From: Flavobacteriaceae bacterium CP2B
GTDB lineage: Bacteria; Bacteroidota; Bacteroidia; Flavobacteriales; Flavobacteriaceae
Assembly: GCA_001683825.1 (NCBI GenBank)
Contig: LXTR01000029.1
Location: 1 to 64,000 of the forward strand
Reading direction: 5' to 3'
DNA: 64,000 nucleotides
Part shown: piece by piece, positions 1 to 7,236 of the stretch
Numbering within the stretch: position 1 is the stretch's first letter
Layout of the letters: each line of letters starts with the position of its first letter
The notes under the pieces: model-generated
The model's input: the letters and a program-made list of their open reading frames with translations, nothing else
Told to the model about the DNA's origin: nothing
The model's database searches: none
Position numbers and translations under genes: made by a program

Positions 1-1
1 C

Positions 2-328
2 ATGGACAATGGACCTGAGTTCATTGCGAAGCTCGCCTCAGAATGGAGCGAGATGCATGGTATAGAGTTTAAATTCATACAACCCGGCAAGCCTACCCAG
101 AATGCATACATTGAACGATTCAATGGCAGTTACCGCAAAGGGGTATTGGATAAATTCATCTTTGAAGACATAGATCAGGTACGGGAACAGACTCAGATCT
201 GGATGGAGGATTACAATCATTTTAGGCCTCATGACGCCTTAGGCAATCTTCCTCCGATAAAGTATGCTGAATTGAACGCTAGGGATCATTCAGGCCTAAA
301 AGAAAATATGATTAAATTCGACAATTAA
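2..328 (+). CDS. IS3-family transposase, C-terminal part (cut by window edge)
   Basis: This is the C-terminal part of a DDE integrase-type transposase (OrfB of an IS3-family element); the rest lies left of the window. The second catalytic Asp is in the DNGPEF motif at the start and the Glu is in the IERFNG motif, with exactly 35 residues between them, the D(35)E spacing of the family. The tail contains the usual W..YN..RPH..LG..PP segment. The visible catalytic residues are intact, so this copy could be active, but the first Asp and OrfA cannot be seen. Confidence 0.9.
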   Translation: MDNGPEFIAKLASEWSEMHGIEFKFIQPGKPTQNAYIERFNGSYRKGVLDKFIFEDIDQVREQTQIWMEDYNHFRPHDALGNLPPIKYAELNARDHSGLKENMIKFDN

Positions 329-354
329 GCAGTTCTAAAAGGGGGTAGCTTACA
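329..354 (+). mobile_element. probable right end of the IS3-type element
   Basis: The 26 bp after the transposase stop include a G-rich stretch and end with TTACA at 350-354. IS3-family elements end in CA, so 354 is the likely right terminus. The matching left inverted repeat lies outside the window, so the exact end and the target duplication cannot be confirmed. Confidence 0.5.
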
Positions 355-669
355 ATATGTTTCGAATATTATTAGTGGATTTCTCTTCAGCATCAATATA
401 TAAATTCATTACGAAAATTGCTCCGAGAAAATAAAAGGTCACTAAAATGGCTTTGAAAAGAGCTTTAAGTTTAGGACTCATTTATTTCAATTTTCTTTAT
501 AAAGTCTGAAGGAATCCTTGTGAATTTTATTAAATATTGTTTTGAACTGAACGGTTTAGGCTATGATTTCGTTGTGGAATCATCCGCAGGATTATACCTC
601 TAAGAAATCAGCCATTGATTAATACTTTTACTTTGGTGTGGCACAAAACCACAATGAATAATAGCCATT
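355..669. other. AT-rich stretch without a supported gene
   Basis: I see no convincing reading frame between the IS end and the first cassette-like gene. The DNA is AT-rich like the genes that follow. At about 635-655 a short inverted repeat (TGTGG / CCACA) surrounds GCACAAAA. It lies just beyond the GTTGGGC core at 670-676 and may be the far side of a further, degenerate attC-like site. Confidence 0.4.
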
Positions 670-680
670 GTTGGGCACAG

Positions 681-1448
681 TTATTTATATCTTATTTCTC
701 TTGTTATAATTCTATCCAACTTTTCGTTTTCATAAATCCTTTTTGAAACCCAATTTGCAAATTTGTCCAAATCGTACTTGTATTTGAGAGATGAAATTAA
801 TGAGTCATTACCGTTAAATTCCTTTAGTCCGATTGGGTTTTGGCAATCGTATTCGTACACTATTTTTCGGTCTCGTTTTGAGTCAGTTTTATGAACAGTT
901 TCAATTTTTGTTACTATCTCATTTTTATTGAAATAGGTTGTCGAAATAGAATTTCTTATTGTGTCTGAAGATTTTAAATCGATAAAGATTTGCGTGGATA
1001 TAGCCTTATCTTTTGAGTTATTTTTTCGGTAGTAGTGTGTTTCGATTTGTTCGAATTTCTCATTTGGGTAATATACAATTGCTTTTGATTGATATAGTAA
1101 TGTGTCTTTATAAACGTAATTAACTATAAATGGTAAACTGTCGGTTGACATTTTAACAACTTCCTTTTTGAGTTTATTTAATTCGTTGTAACTATAGTCA
1201 ACTTCCATTTTTTCATTGTCATATAGTGTTTTTTGATTCAGGCTTATTATTTGGTCGTTATTGTTGTAAAGTTTATTTCTAACCATTAAAGTATCTTGAG
1301 TTTCACTATTCGTTGAGTCTCGTTTTATCAAAATAGTATATTCCGTTATTTGACTTACACTTTTAGTCAGCCCGTTAATCAACAATTTTGGTTCTCGACA
1401 GCAACCAATAAACAAAATTGAAAAAAGTAAAATGAAAAGACTTTTCAT
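681..1448 (-). CDS. hypothetical lipoprotein in cassette-like unit 1
   Basis: A 255-residue protein with a clear lipoprotein signal peptide (hydrophobic residues 3-15, lipobox FIGC), so probably anchored in an envelope membrane. The mature part is rich in Asn, Lys, Tyr and Ser and reads like a beta-strand repeat protein (for example short Tyr-x-Tyr-(D/N) motifs); I do not recognise a family. The gene starts 15 bp after a GTTGGGC core and stops 5 bp before the GCCCAAC core at 670-676 (minus strand), leaving almost no spare DNA, as in integron cassettes. It is more AT-rich than the core genes, which fits acquisition by transfer. Confidence 0.8.
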   Translation of the reverse strand: MKSLFILLFSILFIGCCREPKLLINGLTKSVSQITEYTILIKRDSTNSETQDTLMVRNKLYNNNDQIISLNQKTLYDNEKMEVDYSYNELNKLKKEVVKMSTDSLPFIVNYVYKDTLLYQSKAIVYYPNEKFEQIETHYYRKNNSKDKAISTQIFIDLKSSDTIRNSISTTYFNKNEIVTKIETVHKTDSKRDRKIVYEYDCQNPIGLKEFNGNDSLISSLKYKYDLDKFANWVSKRIYENEKLDRIITREIRYK

Positions 1449-1462
1449 TCGGTCTTAATTGT

Positions 1463-1641
1463 GCCCAACGTCTCCGGGTATTCCAACGGCGTTTTTAAAG
1501 CAACTTGCCGCAGCGTATCAAATCCCGCCAATGGCGGATTAGCAAGGCAAGCCCCCGTGACTTTTATTAGGTTAATGCTCGTTTAATTAAAAATACACCA
1601 GGTTTGCCTAATTGAACGCTATGGCATACCCGGTGTTGTGC
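1463..1641 (-). repeat. attC-like recombination site A
   Basis: Read on the minus strand, the site opens with GCACAAC (1641-1635) and closes with GTTGGGC (1469-1463), close to the integron consensus RYYYAAC / GTTRRRY. Inside these, after spacers of 1 and 4 nt, CCGGGTAT pairs perfectly with ATACCCGG. This is the nested R''-L''...L'-R' arrangement of attC sites. The centre contains a further hairpin (CCGCCA / TGGCGG). The site lies between two tightly packed genes, 10 bp after one stop and 15 bp before the next start. Confidence 0.6.
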
Positions 1642-1650
1642 TATCGTCCA

Positions 1651-2202
1651 TTATCCTTTCCACGATGTTTTGATCACCCCATTCACCTTGTAAACAATTT
1701 TATAGGCATCACTAACATGCTTATTCCATCGATCAATACTCAATCTTTTGAAGTCAGTCATGAAAACTCCATTTACACCATCTTGTCCCGTAAGAAGTTC
1801 ACTTAATTCTGACCTCCATGTATTTATCTTTTCTGCAGTTAATTCTTCGCTTTCCACTTGTTTTCCTACCTTAATTGATGTTGTAAGTGAGTCCGATAAA
1901 CTAGCAATATGAACGCCGTGGGCTATGTGCCTTCTATACATGTTTAATCTTGATATTTCTTGTGAGATTTTTTCCCAACGTTCTTTTAGATCTGGTTGAT
2001 ATCTATCAATGTATCTATTAATTGATTTTTTCTTTAGGTCCAACGACATACCCAAATACTCAACTTCATTATCATTTGCTTTTAATAGATCGAATTCTGT
2101 GAAAATGCATAAATGCGCTAATGCGAATTCCATCTCGGAGAATTCAACTATAAATGAACCAATGGCACTTTTCAACTTATCATTTTCATCTAATATGCTC
2201 AT
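1651..2202 (-). CDS. HEPN-like hypothetical protein in cassette-like unit 2
   Basis: A 183-residue, mostly alpha-helical, probably cytosolic protein. The ATG at 2202 is preferred; an upstream GTG at 2220 would lie inside the attC-like core. Residues 90-95 (RRHIAH) form an Arg-x4-His motif, the catalytic signature of HEPN ribonuclease domains found in many toxins and defence proteins. It follows a long amphipathic helix, as expected for that fold. The HEPN assignment is an inference from this motif and helical content only; no antitoxin gene is visible beside it. The gene is packed between attC-like sites A and B. Confidence 0.7.
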   Translation of the reverse strand: MSILDENDKLKSAIGSFIVEFSEMEFALAHLCIFTEFDLLKANDNEVEYLGMSLDLKKKSINRYIDRYQPDLKERWEKISQEISRLNMYRRHIAHGVHIASLSDSLTTSIKVGKQVESEELTAEKINTWRSELSELLTGQDGVNGVFMTDFKRLSIDRWNKHVSDAYKIVYKVNGVIKTSWKG

Positions 2203-2216
2203 AGTTACTGGCTGTA

Positions 2217-2345
2217 GCACAACGTCTCCGGCTATGCGCTGTAGCGGCCAATTAGGTCCTTAGCGCAAAGCTGGTTTAGATTAAATATAGTTTATAATTT
2301 CTATTGGTTTGCAAAGTAGCTATGGCGTATGAGCCGTTGTTGTGC
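2217..2345 (-). repeat. attC-like recombination site B
   Basis: On the minus strand it opens with GCACAAC (2345-2339) and closes with GTTGTGC (2223-2217), a perfect 7-bp complement. Inner arms CGGCT-C-AT..CGC and GCG..ATAGCCG pair with unpaired bases on one side, resembling the extrahelical bases of attC sites. The stretch CCGGAGACGTTG before the closing core is identical in site A. The centre is AT-rich and not conserved. The site separates the genes ending at 2350 and starting at 2202. Confidence 0.6.
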
Positions 2346-2349
2346 AATG

Positions 2350-3252
2350 TTACCCTAAACTATTAATTCTTAAATCATATGAAGTCATTTTATTTAAATT
2401 GACTTTAAGATTAAAATAACAAGATCCCCCATCATCGATTTCTATTGGATGGTGGCGCCATTGTTCTTCTGTCCAGAATGTTTCGCAGAAGAAGTTTATC
2501 CACACTTCCTTTTCTCCACTTTGATTTAGTATGGCAATATATTGTCTTTTGTAACCTTCTGGGTTTAGCTTCCACCGATCGCTCGCTTTCTCATTGTGCT
2601 GATTTATTTTTTTCTGTATTACAGATTCTAGATCATTGATTTCTTTTATTGATAGATTCGTGGCTTTACCATCATTAAAAATCCAATGCCAGTCTTCATT
2701 AAAAGGGATTATGGTGAAGTCTAAGTTTGGTATCGCAATGGAAGTTTCTGCGTCCTTGGTATCCATTGTCTTTCCACTTTGTCCTATTAGTTGTGTTTCA
2801 AGTTTCTTTATCAGGTGGTCCGTAGAATCCTTGTACATTAAATATTGTGAATTGAGCTTCTCATTTTCAGTCTTTAATGCCCTATTGTTTAAGTATTGAT
2901 AAATATTAAATGATAAAGCAAGAAATGCAATCGCGTATCCTATCCAATTTTCATTGTACCACTTGTTTCTATTCTCTGATTTAATGAAAGACCTATATGA
3001 TTTACCAGATATCTTTAATCGTTTGCCTTTTTCCGTAAGTCTACACCAACCATCAATTGTTTTAGCCACAAATAAATCATTGTTTTTACCAAACAGTTTA
3101 ATCTCTTTGATGAGTTCATGAAAAGCTTCCTTTTCCTCTTTTGTTTTGGGATTTAGGTGATCAAAAACAATATTATTGACACTGAACATGTTGTAATCAT
3201 CAATGTTCATTACAATTAGATCAATATATTCAAGGATGATTTTTTCTTTCAT
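2350..3252 (-). CDS. hypothetical membrane-anchored protein in cassette-like unit 3
   Basis: A 300-residue protein of unknown function. Residues 1-90 look like a winged-helix-type module (the Trp-Cys-Arg-Leu-Thr-Glu-Lys-Gly segment at about 69-77 resembles a wing). A single membrane helix spans about 103-121 and a coiled coil about 123-160. The C-terminal 120 residues look globular. I chose the ATG at 3252; the GTG at 3267 overlaps the attC-like core. The layout (possible DNA- or ligand-binding head, one membrane segment, coiled coil, tail domain) suggests a sensor or effector, but this is inference. It stops 4 bp before site B and is AT-rich. Confidence 0.75.
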   Translation of the reverse strand: MKEKIILEYIDLIVMNIDDYNMFSVNNIVFDHLNPKTKEEKEAFHELIKEIKLFGKNNDLFVAKTIDGWCRLTEKGKRLKISGKSYRSFIKSENRNKWYNENWIGYAIAFLALSFNIYQYLNNRALKTENEKLNSQYLMYKDSTDHLIKKLETQLIGQSGKTMDTKDAETSIAIPNLDFTIIPFNEDWHWIFNDGKATNLSIKEINDLESVIQKKINQHNEKASDRWKLNPEGYKRQYIAILNQSGEKEVWINFFCETFWTEEQWRHHPIEIDDGGSCYFNLKVNLNKMTSYDLRINSLG

Positions 3253-3263
3253 TGAGAAATATT

Positions 3264-3300
3264 GCACAACAACTGAATAAAGTGCATATGCACTTTATTC
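3264..3300. repeat. attC-like core followed by a 26-bp perfect palindrome
   Basis: GCACAAC at 3264-3270 reads GTTGTGC on the minus strand and sits 11 bp before the start codon of the unit-3 gene, the same position as the cores before units 1 and 2. Immediately right of it, 3275-3300 is a perfect palindrome with half-site GAATAAAGTGCAT. The far arm of a full attC-like site is not obvious; a weak GTTGAT at 3438-3443 is a candidate. Confidence 0.5.
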
Positions 3301-3476
3301 CTTCTATACCCACAAGATAACAATTCACAGAATTTGGTGAAGGAATTTTCGTTCAACGGCCGGATAAAACGCTTGTAGATACGATAGAGATTCTGAAAAA
3401 GAGGATTAGTCAAAGATCAAATCAAGTATAAAAAGCCGTTGATTAAACGTTTAATATACGTATATCAAACATGAAT

Positions 3477-4715
3477 TCAGTTGCTCTTATTCCGCCGGTC
3501 AGGATTGGTTGCGCCATACTTACTCCTCAAAACCATCATATCCTCCATGATTTTCCGGTCTACCACTTTAGCGTAAATCTGGGTAGTTTTTAAGGATCGG
3601 TGCCCCAGCATCTTGCTTACGGATTCTATAGGAACGCCATTGGAAAGCGTTACGGTGGTGGCAAAGGTGTGCCGGGCCAGGTGGAAGGTAAGTTTCTTTT
3701 CAATCCTATGGTGTGCTGCAATTTCCTTAAGGTAAAAATTCATCTTCTGATTTGTGATAACGGGAAGAAGTCTGCTGGCATCCCTACCATGTGATGAATA
3801 TTTGTTCAGGATTTGCTCGGCGGCAGGAAGGAGTGGAATGCTGCTCCTGCAATCCGTTTTTCCGCGCTTGATACTGATCCAGGGGTTCCCATCCATTCCG
3901 ATCACCAGGTGCTGACTTGATAACCTTTCCACATCCACGTAAGACAAGCCCGTATAACAGCAGAAAAGGAAAACGTCCCTCACCTGCTCTAGTCTCTCAC
4001 AAAGTGGCGTTCCTTTAATCAGCAGGTTCAATTCATGCTCTGTTAAGGCCTCCCGTTCCACAGGCGTCCATTTCGCCTTCCAGTGGAAGAAAGGGTTCTT
4101 GGAGATCCAATCGTTGGCGTAGGCAATCCGTACGATCTTCTTAAAATTCACCACATACTTGGTTACCGTATTCTGCTTGCCAATACGCTTGATTTTCAGG
4201 AAATGTTCAAACTGGGTGATAAAGCGCAGGTCTATATCCCTGAGCCATATGTCCTCCGCGAGGTACTGTTTCTCAAGGAATTCCTTCAGGAGTTTCCGGG
4301 TCTTGCGGTGCCTCATATAGGTGCTGTAGGTGGTTTCCCGGCCCATCAAAGCCTTTAATTCAAGGTTATGTTGCTTGTAAAACCCGAGAAGGGTTGGATG
4401 GTTTTCCTCATTGAGATGCAACTTCTCCTTAATCATTTTTGCCGTGCATCGCCCATTTTTAGAGGCATAGCGGGCGTATATCCTGGAGACCTTTCCCCGG
4501 ATTTCTTCCAGGTACCGATGTAATTCCTGCAGATTTGAATCAAGTCCCGCACCCCGGCTGATGTACGTGTTCCATACATCGGGATACACCCGACGTTGCA
4601 CGCAAAGCTCCGCCCTGCGGCGGTTTAGCGTAATTCGAAGATAAATCGGGGCCTTCCCCTCTACGTCCGAACGCTCTTTTCGGATCGTAAAATGTACACC
4701 TAGTTGTTCACCCAT
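3477..4715 (-). CDS. IntDOT-type tyrosine recombinase / integrase
   Basis: A 412-residue site-specific recombinase. It has an N-terminal arm-binding-like domain (about 1-100), a SAM-like core-binding domain (about 110-210) and a catalytic domain (about 220-400). Visible catalytic parts are the Lys of GKTDC, the HLARH box (His-x-x-Arg), GHRS and the nucleophilic Tyr in TTQIYAK. The first catalytic Arg is replaced by Ser in the TGLSYVDV motif, a substitution known from the IntDOT subgroup of Bacteroidota conjugative-transposon integrases. It lies 234 bp from the 3' end of tRNA-Arg, which is probably its attachment site, so it likely integrated the accessory DNA to its left. It lacks the family context of an integron integrase. 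Confidence 0.93.
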   Translation of the reverse strand: MGEQLGVHFTIRKERSDVEGKAPIYLRITLNRRRAELCVQRRVYPDVWNTYISRGAGLDSNLQELHRYLEEIRGKVSRIYARYASKNGRCTAKMIKEKLHLNEENHPTLLGFYKQHNLELKALMGRETTYSTYMRHRKTRKLLKEFLEKQYLAEDIWLRDIDLRFITQFEHFLKIKRIGKQNTVTKYVVNFKKIVRIAYANDWISKNPFFHWKAKWTPVEREALTEHELNLLIKGTPLCERLEQVRDVFLFCCYTGLSYVDVERLSSQHLVIGMDGNPWISIKRGKTDCRSSIPLLPAAEQILNKYSSHGRDASRLLPVITNQKMNFYLKEIAAHHRIEKKLTFHLARHTFATTVTLSNGVPIESVSKMLGHRSLKTTQIYAKVVDRKIMEDMMVLRSKYGATNPDRRNKSN

Positions 4716-4891
4716 GATAGAAAATTTAGGCTACCGGAAGTTGAAACATTTAGGAGTTAAAATTCTGAATTTCAATTTTTTAACACGCTTCAGGACGCAT
4801 TTTTGCGAATCTGATTTTGTTAACCGATCTGTTCACCTGAGGGCTGAATTCAGATGAATTCATATGGATTCAGGCAGGAGGGCAAAAACGA

Positions 4892-4925
4892 CAAAAGTCT
4901 GATAATCAATGATTTCAGACTTTTG
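4892..4925 (-). terminator. probable terminator downstream of tRNA-Arg
   Basis: A perfect 11-bp inverted repeat (CAAAAGTCTGA at 4892-4902 and its complement at 4915-4925) lies about 25 bp past the tRNA 3' end. On the minus strand it is followed by a short T-rich run (TCGTTTTTG). It could end the tRNA transcript or form part of the attachment region. Confidence 0.5.
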
Positions 4926-4949
4926 CAATACCAAGTAAATGTGCTGTAG

Positions 4950-5021
4950 TAGCCTCACCAGGAATCGAACCTGGATCTAAAGTTTAGGAAACTTCTATTC
5001 TATCCGTTGAACTATGAGGCC
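4950..5021 (-). tRNA. tRNA-Arg (anticodon CCT)
   Basis: The minus strand folds into a full cloverleaf. The acceptor GGCCTCA pairs with TGAGGCT (with a terminal G-T pair), the D stem is GTTC/GAAT, the anticodon stem is GAAGT/ACTTT with loop TTCCTAA giving anticodon CCT, and the T arm is CCAGG-TTCGATT-CCTGG. No CCA is encoded. Its 3' end faces the tyrosine recombinase, the usual arrangement at a tRNA integration site. Confidence 0.93.
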
Positions 5022-5133
5022 ATTATGCCTGTTTCCATTGGAAACGGGGCACAAAAATAAAACTTTTTTCCAAGAGCACCAGCCCCGGGCTTTTAAATTA
5101 CTGCAAGCGCGTAAAATACCTTCCCAAAAAGGA

Positions 5134-5706
5134 CTATTCCGCTTCGGTCACTTCCACAATCATTTCCACTTCCACAGCAATATTCCTGGGCAATGACCCC
5201 ATGCCCACCGCCGCCCTGGCATGCTTCCCCCGATCGCCAAATACTTCCACCATCAGGTCAGAAAACCCATTGACCACCTCTGGCTGGTCTGCAAAATCAG
5301 GTGTGGCATTCACCATGCCCAGTACTTTGACAATGCGTTTTACCCTGTCCAGGTTGCCAAGCTCTGCCTTGAGTACTGCCAGTTGGGTGATACCCGCCAG
5401 GCGGGCCGCTTTATACCCCTGCTCCACGGTCATACCGGCCCCCAGTTTACCGGTGACCAGTTCTCCCTGGGCCGTTCGGGGGCCCTTCCCGGCAAGGAAA
5501 ATCAAATTGCCCGTCCTTACGGCATTCACGTAATTGGCCACCGGGGCCGAAGGGGCGTCCAGGGTGATGCCCAGTTCCTGCAACCGGGCTTCGGGGTTAT
5601 AGTTGGAATCCTGTATGACCTTTTCCGTTTCTTTCCCGACGGTTTCTTTTTTCACCTGCCCGCAAGCGCTGAGCAGGATGGTAATTACTACAAGGTATGT
5701 TTTCAT
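5134..5706 (-). CDS. RidA/YjgF-family lipoprotein
   Basis: A 190-residue RidA-like protein. Residues 1-15 are a lipoprotein signal (lipobox LSAC), and about 40-188 is the RidA fold with the V..G.L.FLAGKGP and TRA(A/V)G-like positions. RidA proteins hydrolyse reactive enamine/imine intermediates to keto acids; most are small cytosolic trimers, so envelope anchoring is unusual. The Arg that binds substrate carboxylates is expected near RAAVGMGSLP, which is present. The ATG at 5706 is chosen because it begins the signal peptide. It lies 19 bp after the amidohydrolase gene on the same strand, so the two are probably co-transcribed. Confidence 0.88.
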   Translation of the reverse strand: MKTYLVVITILLSACGQVKKETVGKETEKVIQDSNYNPEARLQELGITLDAPSAPVANYVNAVRTGNLIFLAGKGPRTAQGELVTGKLGAGMTVEQGYKAARLAGITQLAVLKAELGNLDRVKRIVKVLGMVNATPDFADQPEVVNGFSDLMVEVFGDRGKHARAAVGMGSLPRNIAVEVEMIVEVTEAE

Positions 5707-5725
5707 AGGAAAATCTGTATTTACT

Positions 5726-6979
5726 TTAATTAACAACGGTGTGCAAGGGCCGTGCCTGTTTCCAGGGCAGGGCGGTGAGCCCGTTGAGATCATACACCAC
5801 CTTGCCTTCCCGCAGCGTCAGTTCGCACTCCAGTTTCAGGTTCCCGTCTATCTTTTTCCCGCTGGCATCCACAAAGCCAAACCGGCCTTCCCGTAATTTT
5901 AAAAGGGCGATATCCGCCACCGCCCCTTCAGACAGCTGCCCCAGGTCTGGCCGGCCCAGGCAGCGCGCCGGGTTCCAGGTAGCGGCCTGAAGCACCTTGG
6001 GGAGCGGCATCCCCAGGTTGATGAACTTCGAAAGTACATTCAGCAGGTCTTTCATGCCCCCGTTCATACAGCCGGTATGCAGGTCGGAGCTAATGGAGTC
6101 TGGCTGGAATCCCTGTGCCAGGGCCGGTACCGCCTGGGCAAAATCAAAGCTGGCCTGCCCATGGCCCACATCAAACCAAATCCCTTTTTCCCGGGCTTTT
6201 GACACAAAGGGCCTGAGCCGGCCCCTGTGGTCTACCAGGGCCTCCCTTCCGCTGACGTTCGCGTAGCAATGCGTGTAAATGTCGCCTGGGCGGAGCTTTT
6301 CCAGGAACAGGGTCTCCAGCGACAAAGGTGGCTCACTGCGGCCAAAATCAATCATTACCGGCAGGCCGGACAACTCCCCGGCCGCCACCGTCAACGCTGT
6401 CGGCTGCCAGTCGGCACCCAGGAAATGGGCCAGCTTGACCCCCACGATCACCCCGGGGTAGTGCGCTGCTACTTCGGCCGTTTTTCCCGGGTCCATATCC
6501 CCTTTATCCTGTTCATAAGCATCGCCCTTCATCCCGGCGCCCACAATATTGAGCAGGCTCAGTACCCGGGTGGCAGCCGTATCTATGGTTTGCTTTTTAA
6601 ATTGTTCAAAACTCCTCCAGCCTGCCCCCCCCGTATCCAGGACCGTGGTTACCCCGCTGCGAAAGGTAAAACCATCGGGGGGCAGAGCCCAGGCCCCGTT
6701 GCAGAGGTAGGTATCGGGGTCGGTGCCAAAAAAATGGTGGGCATGCATGTCGATGAGCCCCGGGCTCACCAAAAGGCCTGCGGCATCCACCACCTGCTTT
6801 GCGTCTTTGGCGGGAATGTCCACAGCCACCCTGGCCACCTTGCCGGCATGGATGGCGACATCCATTTTTCCGTATATTCCATTTTTGGCATCGATCAGCT
6901 GCCCTCCTTTGATCAGGAGGTCATAGCCCCCCTCGGGCACGTGTTTGGCCAGGGTCATATCAGTAGTTTTGGTTGCCAT
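5726..6979 (-). CDS. amidohydrolase/deacetylase-family metal-dependent hydrolase
   Basis: A 417-residue TIM-barrel amidohydrolase of the type related to N-acyl-amino-acid deacetylases and dihydroorotases. Visible metal site: HxH in DMHAHHF after the LVSPGLID strand, a Lys in VGVKLAHF (candidate carboxylated Lys), His in YTHCYAN and the Asp of SSDLHTG. The C-terminus has the usual beta domain (G..ADIALL). The likely reaction is hydrolysis of an N-acyl or ring amide; the substrate is not defined by sequence. The ATG at 6979 is preferred over an upstream Met at 7027. It is followed by the RidA lipoprotein and is divergent from the DUF1611/isoaspartyl-peptidase pair. Confidence 0.88.
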   Translation of the reverse strand: MATKTTDMTLAKHVPEGGYDLLIKGGQLIDAKNGIYGKMDVAIHAGKVARVAVDIPAKDAKQVVDAAGLLVSPGLIDMHAHHFFGTDPDTYLCNGAWALPPDGFTFRSGVTTVLDTGGAGWRSFEQFKKQTIDTAATRVLSLLNIVGAGMKGDAYEQDKGDMDPGKTAEVAAHYPGVIVGVKLAHFLGADWQPTALTVAAGELSGLPVMIDFGRSEPPLSLETLFLEKLRPGDIYTHCYANVSGREALVDHRGRLRPFVSKAREKGIWFDVGHGQASFDFAQAVPALAQGFQPDSISSDLHTGCMNGGMKDLLNVLSKFINLGMPLPKVLQAATWNPARCLGRPDLGQLSEGAVADIALLKLREGRFGFVDASGKKIDGNLKLECELTLREGKVVYDLNGLTALPWKQARPLHTVVN

Positions 6980-7236
6980 TAAAGATAGTATTTTATTAAG
7001 GGGCCGAGGTTTTTTCGTGCCCCCCATAGTTAAAAAATCAAAGAGGACATCCGGGCAGGGGGGCCAGGGCGTATAACGAAGAAGAAAATTAACGTAAATT
7101 TATTTTCCTGCCTAATAGCGGAGGCCATATTGATGTATCTTCGCGCCGCTTTGGCGGTAACGCGGAAGCGCCACGTTACAGGTGGGAAACAACAAACGAT
7201 GCAACCATAAGCTTACAACTTTTATAGCGTACCGAT

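Noticed and set aside
3477-4715. The tyrosine recombinase as an integron integrase for the cassette-like array
   Set aside because: Its motifs (Ser in place of the first Arg, N-terminal arm-binding region) are of the IntDOT type, and the integrase lies at a tRNA. It probably moved the island, not the cassettes.
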